Below, one piece after another: positions 1-12,300 of a DNA stretch of 64,000 bases; position 1 is the stretch's first letter, and every line of letters starts with the position of its first letter. Source of the stretch: Agelas oroides. Its lineage: Eukaryota > Porifera > Demospongiae > Agelasida > Agelasidae. The stretch covers positions 18,693,934-18,757,933 of the forward strand of contig OX422183.1 of NCBI GenBank assembly GCA_949130485.1. The letters run 5' to 3'. The translations under genes were made by a program, and so were the position numbers. The notes beneath the pieces are model-generated. The model worked only from the letters and a program-made list of their open reading frames with translations. It had not been told where the DNA came from and did not search any database.

Positions 1-224
1 ACATCACATTAATAATTTCTACAATCCCATTTAACAAGTACCACAGTACATGGTTGGAAAAATGGGAAAAATATGTATGGATGACATAACAGTCTTGTGG
101 GGATACCATCCCAAACAATTTTTCTTCTTTGGGGTGAAAGATAGGAGACAAAAATTACAATGATACAAAATGTAGTTAGTATTGTCTGTAATGGTAGGGC
201 AAAATGTTACAAAGGTTTGTTTAC

Positions 225-335
225 CTGCTCTTCCTGACGTCTTCTCTCCTCCTCTTGACGTCTTCTCTCCTCCTCCTGACGTCTTCTCTCCTCCTCCTGA
301 CGTCTTCTCTCCTCCTCCTGACCTCTTCTCTCCTC
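225..335 (-). CDS. Tail exon 21: five tandem EERRRQE heptads (111 nt)
   Basis: Acceptor gtgtatag, 37 codons, donor gtaaac; phase 0-0. The peptide is five copies of the heptad EERRRQE (the first has Gly for the third Arg) plus a final EQ. At DNA level this is a 21-nt minisatellite inside an exon. Alternating acidic and basic blocks with i/i+4 Glu-Arg pairs are typical of single alpha-helices and trichohyalin-like rods. The ends match the short microexons, so it appears to be one microexon expanded by slippage. It is the last exon visible before the edge; no stop follows it in the window. Confidence 0.83.
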
Positions 336-3300
336 CTATACACAATAGTAGACAAAACACATAGGTGAGTCACACAGTCTGTATACTAATATTGAAGTAT
401 TGCTAACCGAGATAGTGCATAAAATGGTCACTGACTTACTCACTGAAAGGAGAGCTGCAAGTTAGAGTAACATGATGTGGTTGATGATATGTTAGCACAC
501 TTGGGGCCATGTGTTACGTTTTGTTATGAGTGGGACAAGCTGTATTATTCACACGGATAGTTTTAATGCTTGAGTTGTAGTTACTACTTTAATAAAGGTA
601 CAAATCGAGTTCAAAATTGAATCCAAAGTTCGGTCCAAGATCATTTTCTACCTGTCAAGTGGTCTAGATGCTTCAAAATTGTACAACTTTGAAAATCATA
701 GCATGTACTATCAGGGTACAAAAGGTGAAGAATGTGAGTGCACTTTAGTAAGACACTGTCAAATCAGGGCACTGAAAAACACAGAAACGCAGAATGGAAA
801 CTAGAATGATGGAAATGGGACTGAAACAAACAATGATGGAAACAAACAAAATCCTTAGCTTTCCCAACTCCAGCACAGTTGACCAAAAACCAGGGACAGG
901 GAAGGCCTAGAGACAAGATTAGCCAGGCTTATGCCAAGAGCCTGGCTATGTAAGACTAATTAGGTCCAACCTGCAGTAATTTTAAAAGTACTGACTGAGC
1001 AGCAGATTGCCACACCAGGGGTAGATAACCATATCACAGGCATATGGTCAGTTGTCCTTCCAGGGCAACTACTATGGCTGAAGTAGTACAAGCACTTCAC
1101 ACTTCATATTCAATCCCAAAGAACCTCTGCTGTCCAAGTATAAAAATAGCTAACCATTTTTGACACATGCATTGTCAAGGCTAACTCTGCTGTCTAAACA
1201 GCCAGGCTTGTTTGTCTTCACTACACAGAAGTAACCCATGGTCCAGGCATGGAGCTAGCCTCATTCCCATCATTTGGAGAATCGAGAGAGCCTGGGAGAT
1301 AGGCTAGTATGAAGGACAGATCAATGTGCTGTCTGCATGTGTAATTACCTACCTTCGGTGGGGGCTGCCTTTGGTTACTGACACAGACTGAAATTTTAGT
1401 CCAAGCAGTGACTCTCAGGCTCACAGTCCCCTATTATCTTTACTTCCATTGTTGACTTCCGTTCCCATTTCCATTTCTGTGTTTTCCAGTTGCCCATCAG
1501 ATGGATGCCCTATCTACACAATACAACACAGTCATATGTACTGTTTGTACTCCAAGTGATAGGAATGTTACAATTTACCTCCTCATCCTGAAGTCTTCTC
1601 TTTTCCTATACACAGTTAGAGAGATGATTCACAGTACAGCAGTCATACATATATTGCTAAACATATTCCTGACCCAACTTCCCGAACGAAGGGACATAAG
1701 ACTTTGCAGACCTTTGTATTCGCCACTTCCAATAATGAAGGTCAGTTTTTATCTAACCGACTATTGCTAGTGAATCTGATATGCAAAGTTGGTTCAACCA
1801 TTCAAGAACTTACTTTATGTAACCACCCACCCTTGATTTATCGTGCTTGACTTGTGATTAACATGTCACAGTTTCCCAATAAAAGTGACGAGTCAAGTGT
1901 TCTAGCTACGTACCTGTGTTACACAAGTTTGTGAAATTCATAGCATGAAGGCATGTGCCTATTCCTACGAATAATAATATTAAATTTTAAAAATATCACC
2001 CAGCCACATGAAGAATTTTAATAATGCAGGGCTAGAAACTATGACCTTTGTTGGCATACTGTTACATGTGTAACATCTTAAGGCTTAGACCTCCATCTGA
2101 GAATAACTTATAAAAATGTACGTACACATAGCAGGAACATGTTTCTCTCAGCTCCTGGGATCTAGCAATACAGCACTGCATTTTAGTTTTGACGGTTTCA
2201 CACAGACAGGTATGTGTTGGACGTACATCTATCAGGACTTGGTCAATAGAGGATGGAGGTGGTAGAGGAATTGTTCTTTCTTGTACATTTATATAGTGGA
2301 ATCTGCAATGCCATATTTAAGTTCCAGCCCCTTGCAGTCAACTTTTTGAGTTTTCTGAGTCCTTTCAAAGAGCAACTTTAAGTCTTTTTCATGGTTGTGG
2401 ATAGTCAAGTAATCAGGTCCATTTCAGCTATATAATGTAGCAGCAAAATTAGGTGCTGCCTTTGGCGTGTATTTTAAGTTTATGGTCAAGCAGCCCAGTG
2501 ATTGTAATATGGCAGCAAACAGGACTAGGTAGAAACTGGCAGCAAAGCTCACTGATACCATGAGGTTACTGGTAGCACATCATGTGCGATAATCTTTAAA
2601 AACTGAAAGTGGTGGGTTTTTTTATATGTGGGCAGTGACCAGAAACTATGAATTTTGTCACTATGGCCTAATTGAACCTTTTTTTGTTCACTAAGTTACA
2701 GAATTGGAAGTGAACGAGATTCATTTACCTGCTCTACCTGAAGTCTACTCTCCTTACACAAATAGAAAAGTTATCCACATAAGCTGACATTCATTTACAT
2801 GTACTACACAGGTTTTTTGCATAGTCAGTGTAAACTGTTCATGAGGTACTCTTGATGGTGTCTTACCTACACAAAATAACCAAGCCTTAATTTTAATTAC
2901 TTCTACAAATGTATGTATACTCCTTTCATGGTACTCCGAATAACAAAATGTTTTACCTCCTTTTCCTGTTGAAATCTTCTCTCCTCCTGTACATACAAAT
3001 AGTATTAATATTAATTAGTAAGAATATGGATACATAGATAGGTAGATAGATAGATAAATAGGTAGATGGATAGATAGACACAGTCATGCTATGGATTTCA
3101 GTTGTACAATTACACTGAAGCATCTAGATCACTTTCAGCGTTAGCCTCGTCCCCAGGCCACTCCCAAATTTTATCTCGCAGCTGTGGAGAAAATAACTGA
3201 AATCCATAGCATGACTGTGTAACGATATGCTGAGCAAAAGGTCAATCAGTCTGCTTTAGTGAGGCACCCTCTGATTGATGCTCTGTCTACACAATGTCGT

Positions 3301-6300
3301 GGTGTAGGTTAGCATTCCTTATGTGCAAGTGTCCCTCCCATAAAATGACAATTTCAATCACCACTCTAGAATTAGTAAAATGCCTTTATGAGCCAATCCA
3401 ATTATTAATTCTCAAGTGTTTTCATGAGTAATAGGACTGTTAACGCCACTTTGCACCACTGCTGAACAGTCAGCAGACTGGTGGCAACTTGCTAAACAAG
3501 CAAACCATCTTTTCTTCTTCAGCCAGGCTAGCACAATAATGGCTGGAGCATTTCAAATGCAAGGAAGCAACATGCAGTACAAGGTAATGCACTCATATCT
3601 TAGCATTCTCAAAGAACTCAAACTGTTCAGAGATTCTGAAGTGTTTGCCACTATACACCATCCATAGCAGCTATGTCAACAGAAGCTCTAGTACTAGCAC
3701 TGGTCGACAGCGTAGCTTGTAAGCTCCATTTGTTGGCTGATAAAACAGTTCTTCCTCCCCCCCCCCCCCCCCCTCAGAGCAAAATAACAGTAACTATTAA
3801 CCTATTTGTACCTAACAGTAACTAGTAACCTATTTATTAACCTCTGTGTACAAGGTTCTAACCAAAAGCACTTTCAGAAACAACAAACACAGGATAAAAC
3901 ATCACATTTGTAAAATTCTGTGCACATAACAAGTATTGAAAAAATGGCACAAGGTTTTGGGATTGTGCAAAAGTATTGTGGTGTCATTCTTACTTTGGTG
4001 ACTTTTTGAGATTTCGATCCCTACATGTACTTCTTTAATTTCGCACACTTGTTGTTTATGCATACTATACAGTGGCAAATTTGTGAGGGGCAATATTTTT
4101 GTGGATAGACCATTCGCAAATTTATGTGGAAATAAATTTCACGGATGAAAGATTCCAGTTCGCCACATCCAGAGTGCCATGTCCATTTGTAGCCACCAGC
4201 CAATTTATTTTCCATGCCCAATCGTAAATTGTTGGCACGTATTGGGATGTCTTGCATAAGAGAACTTGGGGGTCGTAAGAATCCCTTTGCCGTGGCAGTT
4301 GTGCTCTGAAACAGAAATACTGTGAAAATTATGCACCCCAAAATTTGGCACTATATGGTATAATTATATAATATCTAATTCCATGTGATGGAACAAATAC
4401 AAAAGTTCTTTACCTCCTCATCCTGAAATCTTCTCTTCTCCTATACACAGTTAGATAGATGATTCACAGTACAGCAGTCATACATACAATGCTACACATA
4501 TTCCTGACCCAATTTCCCGAACGAAGGGACATAAGACTTTGCAGATCTTTGTATTAGCCACTTCCAATACTCAAGTTAGTTTGTCTCTAACCAATTTATG
4601 CTAGTGGATCTGTTGCAAAAAATAGTTCAACCATTCAATAACTTACTTCATGTAAACAACCACCCCTGATTTATTATGCTTGACTTGTAAGTAACATGTT
4701 ACAGCTTCAAAAATAAAATGAAGAGTCACATGGTCTATCTGCCTGTGATAACACAAGTTTGAAATTCATAGCATGTACATATGTATTTAGAAGTTTTTTT
4801 CAAATGGTCAGTCATTGTGAAGTGTGAGTGCACTTTAGTGAGGCAATCTCAGATGGATGTCTCAAAACAACTAAGCCATAATATAAACATATATTTGAAG
4901 CAATAAGTTACAGAATTGGAAGTGAATGATGTTCATTTACCTGCTCTGCCTGACTCTCCTCAAACAAATTGAAAAGTGATTCACATAAGTAGACATTCAC
5001 AGCATGAAGTTACATGTACTAGCAGATCATATGCAAAGTCAGTGTAAACTGTGAATATACTTCAGGTGTGTGTCTTTACTACACAAAAATTATTAAGCTT
5101 TAATAAATTATACTCTCTATTCGTATATGAATGTACAGTACTTCAAGTAATGGAATAAGACGAGAATGATGTTGATTTACCTGAGATCCACTGCTTTCCT
5201 GTACAAATAGATTAGAGTACATTAATTTACAATATGCATTGCAGCATTATTTAGAAACCATATTCCATAGTCAATTTTTGATACAATCTCCTTAGGAGAA
5301 AAGAATCTGTAGACTGCCTGATTTGAGGAATGCCACCACAAAAATGAAGTTACTTTGCCTCCAATCTGAATGTATTATGTATCTTTTTGTTTTCCAAATT
5401 AGAAGCCTGCACTACGTATATGGAGATTTGCACTCAGATAAATTTACCTACACAGAATAACAACCCATTGAATCAGAATTGATACATAGTTTGTGTTTCA
5501 AGTCACAAGATGTGAGCAATGCTACGGTATGTTTTTGCAAATAGCGCTGCATTTCGGAAACCACTTCCACTACTGCACTTCAACTGCACCACAAATACAT
5601 CTCCAGAATGCATAAGCGAAGCATTGGAAGACTTAAACAATTAAAGCAGCTTAATTGAAGCTCTTGAAGACCAAAGTTAAGGCTCCAGAAAATTTTCAAA
5701 TTATTCAAAGGTTTTCCAGGCTTTAGGAAGAAGCCTACTTCATCTGCTTTGTGAAGTAAACTTGCAGTGAAGCTGTGCTGCAAATGTATTGTACAGAAAA
5801 ATGTCCTGCATGGTGGCATCATTTTTAAGACACATACCATACATACAGTTGCTTACTGCAGGTGCTCGTAATAGTATTGGTAGTAGTAATTATTTTTGAA
5901 GTGTAATGCAAAATTCTGCAATGCAAATTCTATAGAAACAGCTCCCTAGCTGAGGTACTAATTTTCTTACCACTAATATGAGGTCTAAAGATAGCAAAGT
6001 TGCTCTCTGATGGATGTTACCTACACAACATTTGATTATACTACCTTAAAAGAAGTTTTTACATTCCAAGTGACAGGATGTGTAATGAACAATGTTACTG
6101 TTTACCAGCAGATCCTGAATAAGTTTCCTTGTCTCAGCCTGTACACACAAACACAGCAGAGATGAATATAGCATGCTTAGCACACATAACACATAATACA
6201 AATACTTCATTGACAGATAGTAACAAAACACTTGGCAGATAAGTACAGAACAGGAATATGATTCAGTGTACGAAGTAGCATTCTAAAATAGCGCTGCTGT

Positions 6301-9300
6301 TCAGATTTGTGTTGCATGTGTTGCCTAACAGGTACATAAGGACAACAGTACCTGGTCAGGTATACAAGTATATGACAGAACTCTTGCAAGTTTTTGACCA
6401 TGTTCATGAAGTTATGATAGTGATGTCAGAGGTTCCAAAAGTATGTAAATATTCTTCTACACAGGCCATTTCTCCACAATGTCTTAATGTATTCACATCA
6501 AATTTGGTATAGAGGTTCCTTAGAGGCTTGGGTATATTTCCTTGCACAGCTTTCAAATTGTTAAAAATATCTGCCTCGATCAAAACTACACATAATTTTT
6601 TGTCACATCTCGCTACTTTTCTGCAAACTGTTGAAGTATTAAGACATTTTGTGATGCTGCTCACAGTTATATACTTCAATATTCAACAAAGGTACAACCA
6701 GTTCTGTATACTAGAGTAGTTGTCCAATGGGATGGTACAAGTTTTTGATTGGAACCTTGCTCCAACTTCCCCGGAAATGCTTATTTATGGCCACAAAATG
6801 CCGTTTTTCAAGAATTTATCAAGCCTAGTGCAAGGATTATACTAGATATCTAAAAGCTACAACCTTCATTGAACTGAATAGGTACAGACTATCCTTCACA
6901 GTGAGTTTCATTCTGATCAGGCTTACAGCGGCTTCCGGAAAGGTAGTGACCGGAATATTGTGCTAAAATGATGTAGAAAAAATTTTGGCAAACCAGTTAC
7001 ATTTCGAAGACCATACCGCTTGCTGTATTCACCCAATCTCATTGATATGGGTACCTTTGGAATCGCCATTTTATGCTCTTTTCAAAAATAAAGGTTGTTG
7101 TTGTGATAAACAAATTTTGATTTCACCCCGACATCGCTAGTTATGAACTTGTTCTGTTCATGACTGAACTAAGGTCAGAAAGGTTGATAGACTCAGAATT
7201 AGCAAATCTCATTATTCTCAAAATTTGCAAACTCAGACAGTTAGTCCACAGTTATTTGAATTACATATGTCGTGAATATGTCACTTGACAGATGTTTATG
7301 AACTTACAGTACATGTACACCAGGTGTTATACAGATGCAAGCCTATCACTTTATTGCAACTACTGGAAATCCCATTAGGGTATACCACCACGGTGTATCC
7401 CAGCATATTACCGCAAAGAGGTCAAAAAATAAATTCAAACAGTTCCGGAACAGGGGATTATAGAGGAGAGTAGCAACCCGCGGATGACACCGGCAGTGTT
7501 TGTTCCAGGGGCTGAACATTTGTTAACTCATGAACATAGTTTGTGAACTAATTCCCCACTCAAACTCTAGTTCATGAGCATTTTGAACACTGTACATTGT
7601 GTTACCTTTTTTCAGTTGTATACTGGGTAAAAGTGCATGCATAGTATACATACATACAGGTATCCATAAGGCTCTGCTTCACTTGTTGAATAATGGCATG
7701 GTAGCTAGCAGCAGAGGCGTGCCATTTCACTACCACCATTGAGCTTGAATCCATCATTTCACACAACTATGTATTTTGCTTTTTATACTGTCATGGATCC
7801 ATGTATAGCTATGTAGGTACGTACATATGCAGTTGCCACTATTATGCCGGTGCAATTTCTACGATCTCACCATGCTATAAAGTAAGATCAAAAACAGCCT
7901 CACAGGGAGAGAGTGGTCATGATGCCCCTACAAAGGCATTGCGGAAGGTTTAGTCTATCACAGAAAGAATAAATCAAAGATATATATATTATATACATGT
8001 ATATATATATATATATAATAGCACCTTTGTCTTTCAAGTGATGAAGGATACGTAATTAGGTCTTACCTGGTGTTCTTCCATTTTGTTCAGCAGTTCATTC
8101 TGTAAACACAATCACAACAGAGCATAGCTTAGAGGGTACAACACAGACATTGGTTGTATTTCAAGATGAAAGTTTGCACTGTGCAGTTAAATATCTCAGA
8201 TGGATCCAGCTAACATAAAAAAAATTATAGCTAAAATTGTGTACATAATGAATGGAGAACTCAACGGAAGTATGAATTGTACTATCACTACCCTTAGAAG
8301 GATACCAGCCATCAGCATTCCTATGGTTAGTGGCAATACCTGGTAGACTATTAAGTCCAGTATATACTTTTTGATAACTCCTTTATAGACTGCAAAAGCA
8401 ACAAACCATTGCAGCTAAGCAGTCATTTGAAGTTCTTGCTTCTAAGGTTCTAGATTATGAGGACCACAGGTCATAGCAACTTTGGTCCTCAGGTGAAAGT
8501 TTTAAGGCTATGGGTACATGTTTATGAGTAAACTCACAAACTTACTTCTCCTACAAAAGAGATACTGGATTTCAACTTTCCTGGCTACAGTGCAGCATAT
8601 TTCTGCTTATTAACCAGTGCATGACAAGCAGGGTTAAGTGGTCAGTATGCATGCATCAGTTGCCAAAAGTTTGGCCAGTTTGTTATGAAAAGCAAAATGT
8701 AACAACTCGGCTATATTAAGGCATGGTTGCACTTGCTTTTGACTATGTAATGTTGTCATACTTTCACATTGTATCTCTGCTCATGAATGTGTCACAGAGT
8801 TCTAGTTTTCACTCAAGTAAAAGTGCAGCTGTGTAAATTTATATGGCTTCATAGTTGACCACATCCACCAGTCATGTGATACTCCCTAGTCACTGAAATT
8901 TTCACTGTTGTAGGTAGGAGATATTAGAGGACACTTATAATTGGGAGCATCAAACTTTGCATGAAGGATTAGTACAATATCAATATAATTTGCCAAATTC
9001 TATTTTGGAAGTTTAAAAAAATACTTACATTTACTCAGGACTGGCAAAAGAAGCCTTCTTGAGTTCATATGGATCCCCAAAACAAGTGCAAGACAATGCT
9101 ACCTCACAGCACAACCACAATGTCACTTTCGTGAATCAATGTCACACTACGTATAGTAATCTCTCTGTTACACATAAAATTATTGAGCCATGCCTTAATA
9201 TACCTGAGGACTTAAATGCACTGAATTGGTACTAGTATCGATGCATTTTAAAATGGCAAAAAGGGCTCCATTCTCAAATTGAGCTGTATTTTTGTCTAGC

Positions 9301-12300
9301 TTCAATGCTGTTGCTGGAGGTACACAATTCAATACACGTACAGAACTAGTCCATGAATACTTTGATTGACAAAATGTGAAGAAAAATGTTACATGGAGTT
9401 GTTTACCTTATTTTCTTCAAGTTGATGCTTCATTTCATCCAGTACACAGATTACAGCACAGTAAAGTGTAACAGGGAGCATAGCATAGGTTAATATTATT
9501 TAACATGAACAAATTAGAACATTAACATCCTGAACCTCCTGATTCATAATATATGCCACTCCCAAAATGAAGTTAGTTAATGGAAACTTGATCTAATGAG
9601 ATGTTCTAGACTAATGCTAAAAGAGGGTTGTTAACTGCTTACCCTCATACCCTCAAGTTCATTCTTCATTTCATTTGGTGCGAAGAAATACGGCACAGGT
9701 GAACATAGTATAACAGAAAGCATAGTACAGATTATTAGAGTGAATGTGTGAGCTTTGGACACCAGGTAAATTCAAATGTTCTTGCGTGGAGATGAACAGT
9801 CGCAAAGACAAGGCGGTTCTTCGGGACTGTAGAGGATCGAGGTTTGTAAACTTCAGCTTACCAAAAATGGCGACCGCACATCGTTTGCTGTTTACACTAG
9901 AAGGAAGAACGTTACCCATCCGAATAAATTGACAATTGAAATCGTTTTGATTTCAGACAGCCATGTCTGTGCCTTCCCTGAAGACTTTTTTGGAGACATT
10001 TCTGCATCAATACTGTTCCAAGACTCCTCCATTCCACAACTGATTATGGTTGCAAGAGCTGCTTTGACCACTTTGGGGCGCTGATAGACGTTGACCGGGG
10101 TTATAGATCAATAGTTCGCTAGGGAGAAAATAGTGATATCTCACCTTTTTACTATGTCGTTATTACACAGGTTGCAGTCTTTACGATATTGATATCATTG
10201 GAATTTGCAGGTCATTAGCAACATGCTGGTAAAAGTCCGATGTTTATAGGTTGTGCAGTTCTGGAGATATTGCAAAATATCTTCCAAAGTCACCTATCTG
10301 AAATGTCTGAACCATTTCCTGAAAGGAAACTAGAAAAGCAGATGCATCTATATAATGTACGTACAAGCACCAGAATTGTACCAGAGTATTGCTAATGACC
10401 TGTGCAGTTGCCATTTTTGGTATGCTGAAGTTTGCAAACCTCCTCTACAGTCCGGCGGAATTGCCTTATCTTTGTGACTGTTCATCTCCGTGTAAGAGCG
10501 TCAGAATTTACCTGGTGTCTGAAGCTCACATACGTATATTACTCTATCACAGTAGTTCAATATGTACAAATTAAGTCACCACGAACTGTATAACCACAAA
10601 CCCAACATCCTGAATTTCCTGATTCAATATAATTATACAGTATGTAAAGAACAATGTTAAGTATACCTCCAATTCCCGAATTCTTTTTTCATGTTCCGTC
10701 TTATTGTGGCACAGGTGAACACAGCACAGCATAACAGAGAGGATAGCATAACATAGCTGATTAATACAGTAGTTCAATACTGTAGGCACTGGTTGTTAAG
10801 TGCACTTCTTTACTTACTAAGCACATCCTTTGCAAATGATCTTACCCATGATGTATTCAAAGTACATGACCTATGACATTCTAAAGCAGACAAAATTGTC
10901 AACAATTTCTATGGTCAAAACCTGTCCCAATTTGACAGTCCAAAACTCATTTATATGGTCAAAACAGATTTGTTATGCTCAGATCCTACAATTTTTCTTG
11001 GTCACAAAATTTCTCGGTTAGCCTCCATTTCATTCCAACAACATTTTATGCACAACCCCACTCCAGAATTCTATGGTCATGCACAATTTCATGGTCAGTC
11101 TTGACTTGCACCAGCAGCCTAACGAGTATAGCAATTAGCAATAGGACGTGGGTTGACACTCCCATGTATACTTGAGGTCAGCCACGCCTTTCTGCTTATT
11201 TTTATCTCATCTTCACATTCAAAGTGGTTTATCACGGAACTTCCATTAAGGGTGGGGCTCATATACACTTAATTCATAAATGTATCAGATAATCATGTGT
11301 CTATGAAGCATGTATGAACCCTGTTCTTAATGAAAGTTCAGCAATACAGCACTTCAAATGCAGTGATCGAGTGACCAAATAAACAACAGAATAATACTCG
11401 ATTTTTATTCAGGACTGCCATATCACTAACTGTACAACCATAGTCATTGCCAGACCCAGCCACCTGAAAAATAGACCTTCTGATTTATGCATTACATATT
11501 TTTCCCACAATTGTCTCCAATAAAAGGGTTTGCTTACTTTTGTCTTCTCAAGTCTGTCTATCTTCTCTTGAAGTTTAACCTACAATTAGCAGAGAGTAGA
11601 ACACACTGTCAGGTGATTCACACAGCAGTGTATTATTTAATAAACATATAAACATAGTCATTCCCTCTAAAAAATAGGAGACAAGATATTGTTGAGCATA
11701 ATGTAAATTTATGTTACGTATGTGTTAAAAAAATGATTCAGAATGTTTCTCTTTTGAAGTAAAAATAAACAAAAAACTTTCTGAAGCTTCACTTCAGTCA
11801 TTCCCAGCTTTATTTAAACTCTTCAAAGGCTTCAATTATGTATTCCGCATTTGCAGTGGAGCCATGGCACAGTATTGAAAATGACTTGTGAAGCTCAGCT
11901 CAATATTAAAGACATGCACTATATACTTCCCCCTATTGGCAATCTATTTATCCCATATAGAGGGTTCCTTTTGCAGAAGAAAACTTTCACAAATGTCTGA
12001 TCAAATTTCTCATACAGAATTCAATCCAGCACAACAAAACCTATTGAACATAGAGAATAGTCAATGTGTACAGCAAGAAGTAGTTCACTTTGTAGTTCGC
12101 TGTAATAAGCAGAAGAGTGCATGTCCCAGCAAATTAAATATTCACCCAAAATCTCCAGTACAATGTATGTGAGCAACTTGATCTCACTGCTGGAGATGTG
12201 TATTAAGGCGGCTCCAACGTTTCCACCACTCAAAAATGAGAATACGAATGGCTCTCTTGCCCAACTTTTGGGGGAAAAATGTGACATATTGTTGCAAAAT

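Larger units (their letters stand above)
1500..2900 (-). repeat. Segmental duplicate of 4380-5110 (two microexons)
   Basis: 1571-1900 is nearly the same as 4406-4740 (for example 'cccgaacgaagggacataag' in both), and 2690-2870 resembles 4905-5080. The block duplicated microexons 20 and 19 as a pair with 17 and 16, after which microexon 18 came to lie between. Confidence 0.75.

Noticed and set aside
5580..5840. 86-codon minus-strand open frame
   Set aside because: No domain, and it lies in a receptor intron without matching splice borders or cassette homology.
7595..7630. Possible microexon between cccag and gtaaca on the minus strand
   Set aside because: Its 17 nt would shift the frame, and the flanks do not match the cassette family.
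8527..8545. Possible microexon GAGAA before gtaagt on the minus strand
   Set aside because: Five nucleotides would break the phase 0 array, and the longer reading has an immediate TAA.
9020..9045. Possible 12-nt microexon with donor gtaagt on the minus strand
   Set aside because: In phase 0 the second codon is TGA.
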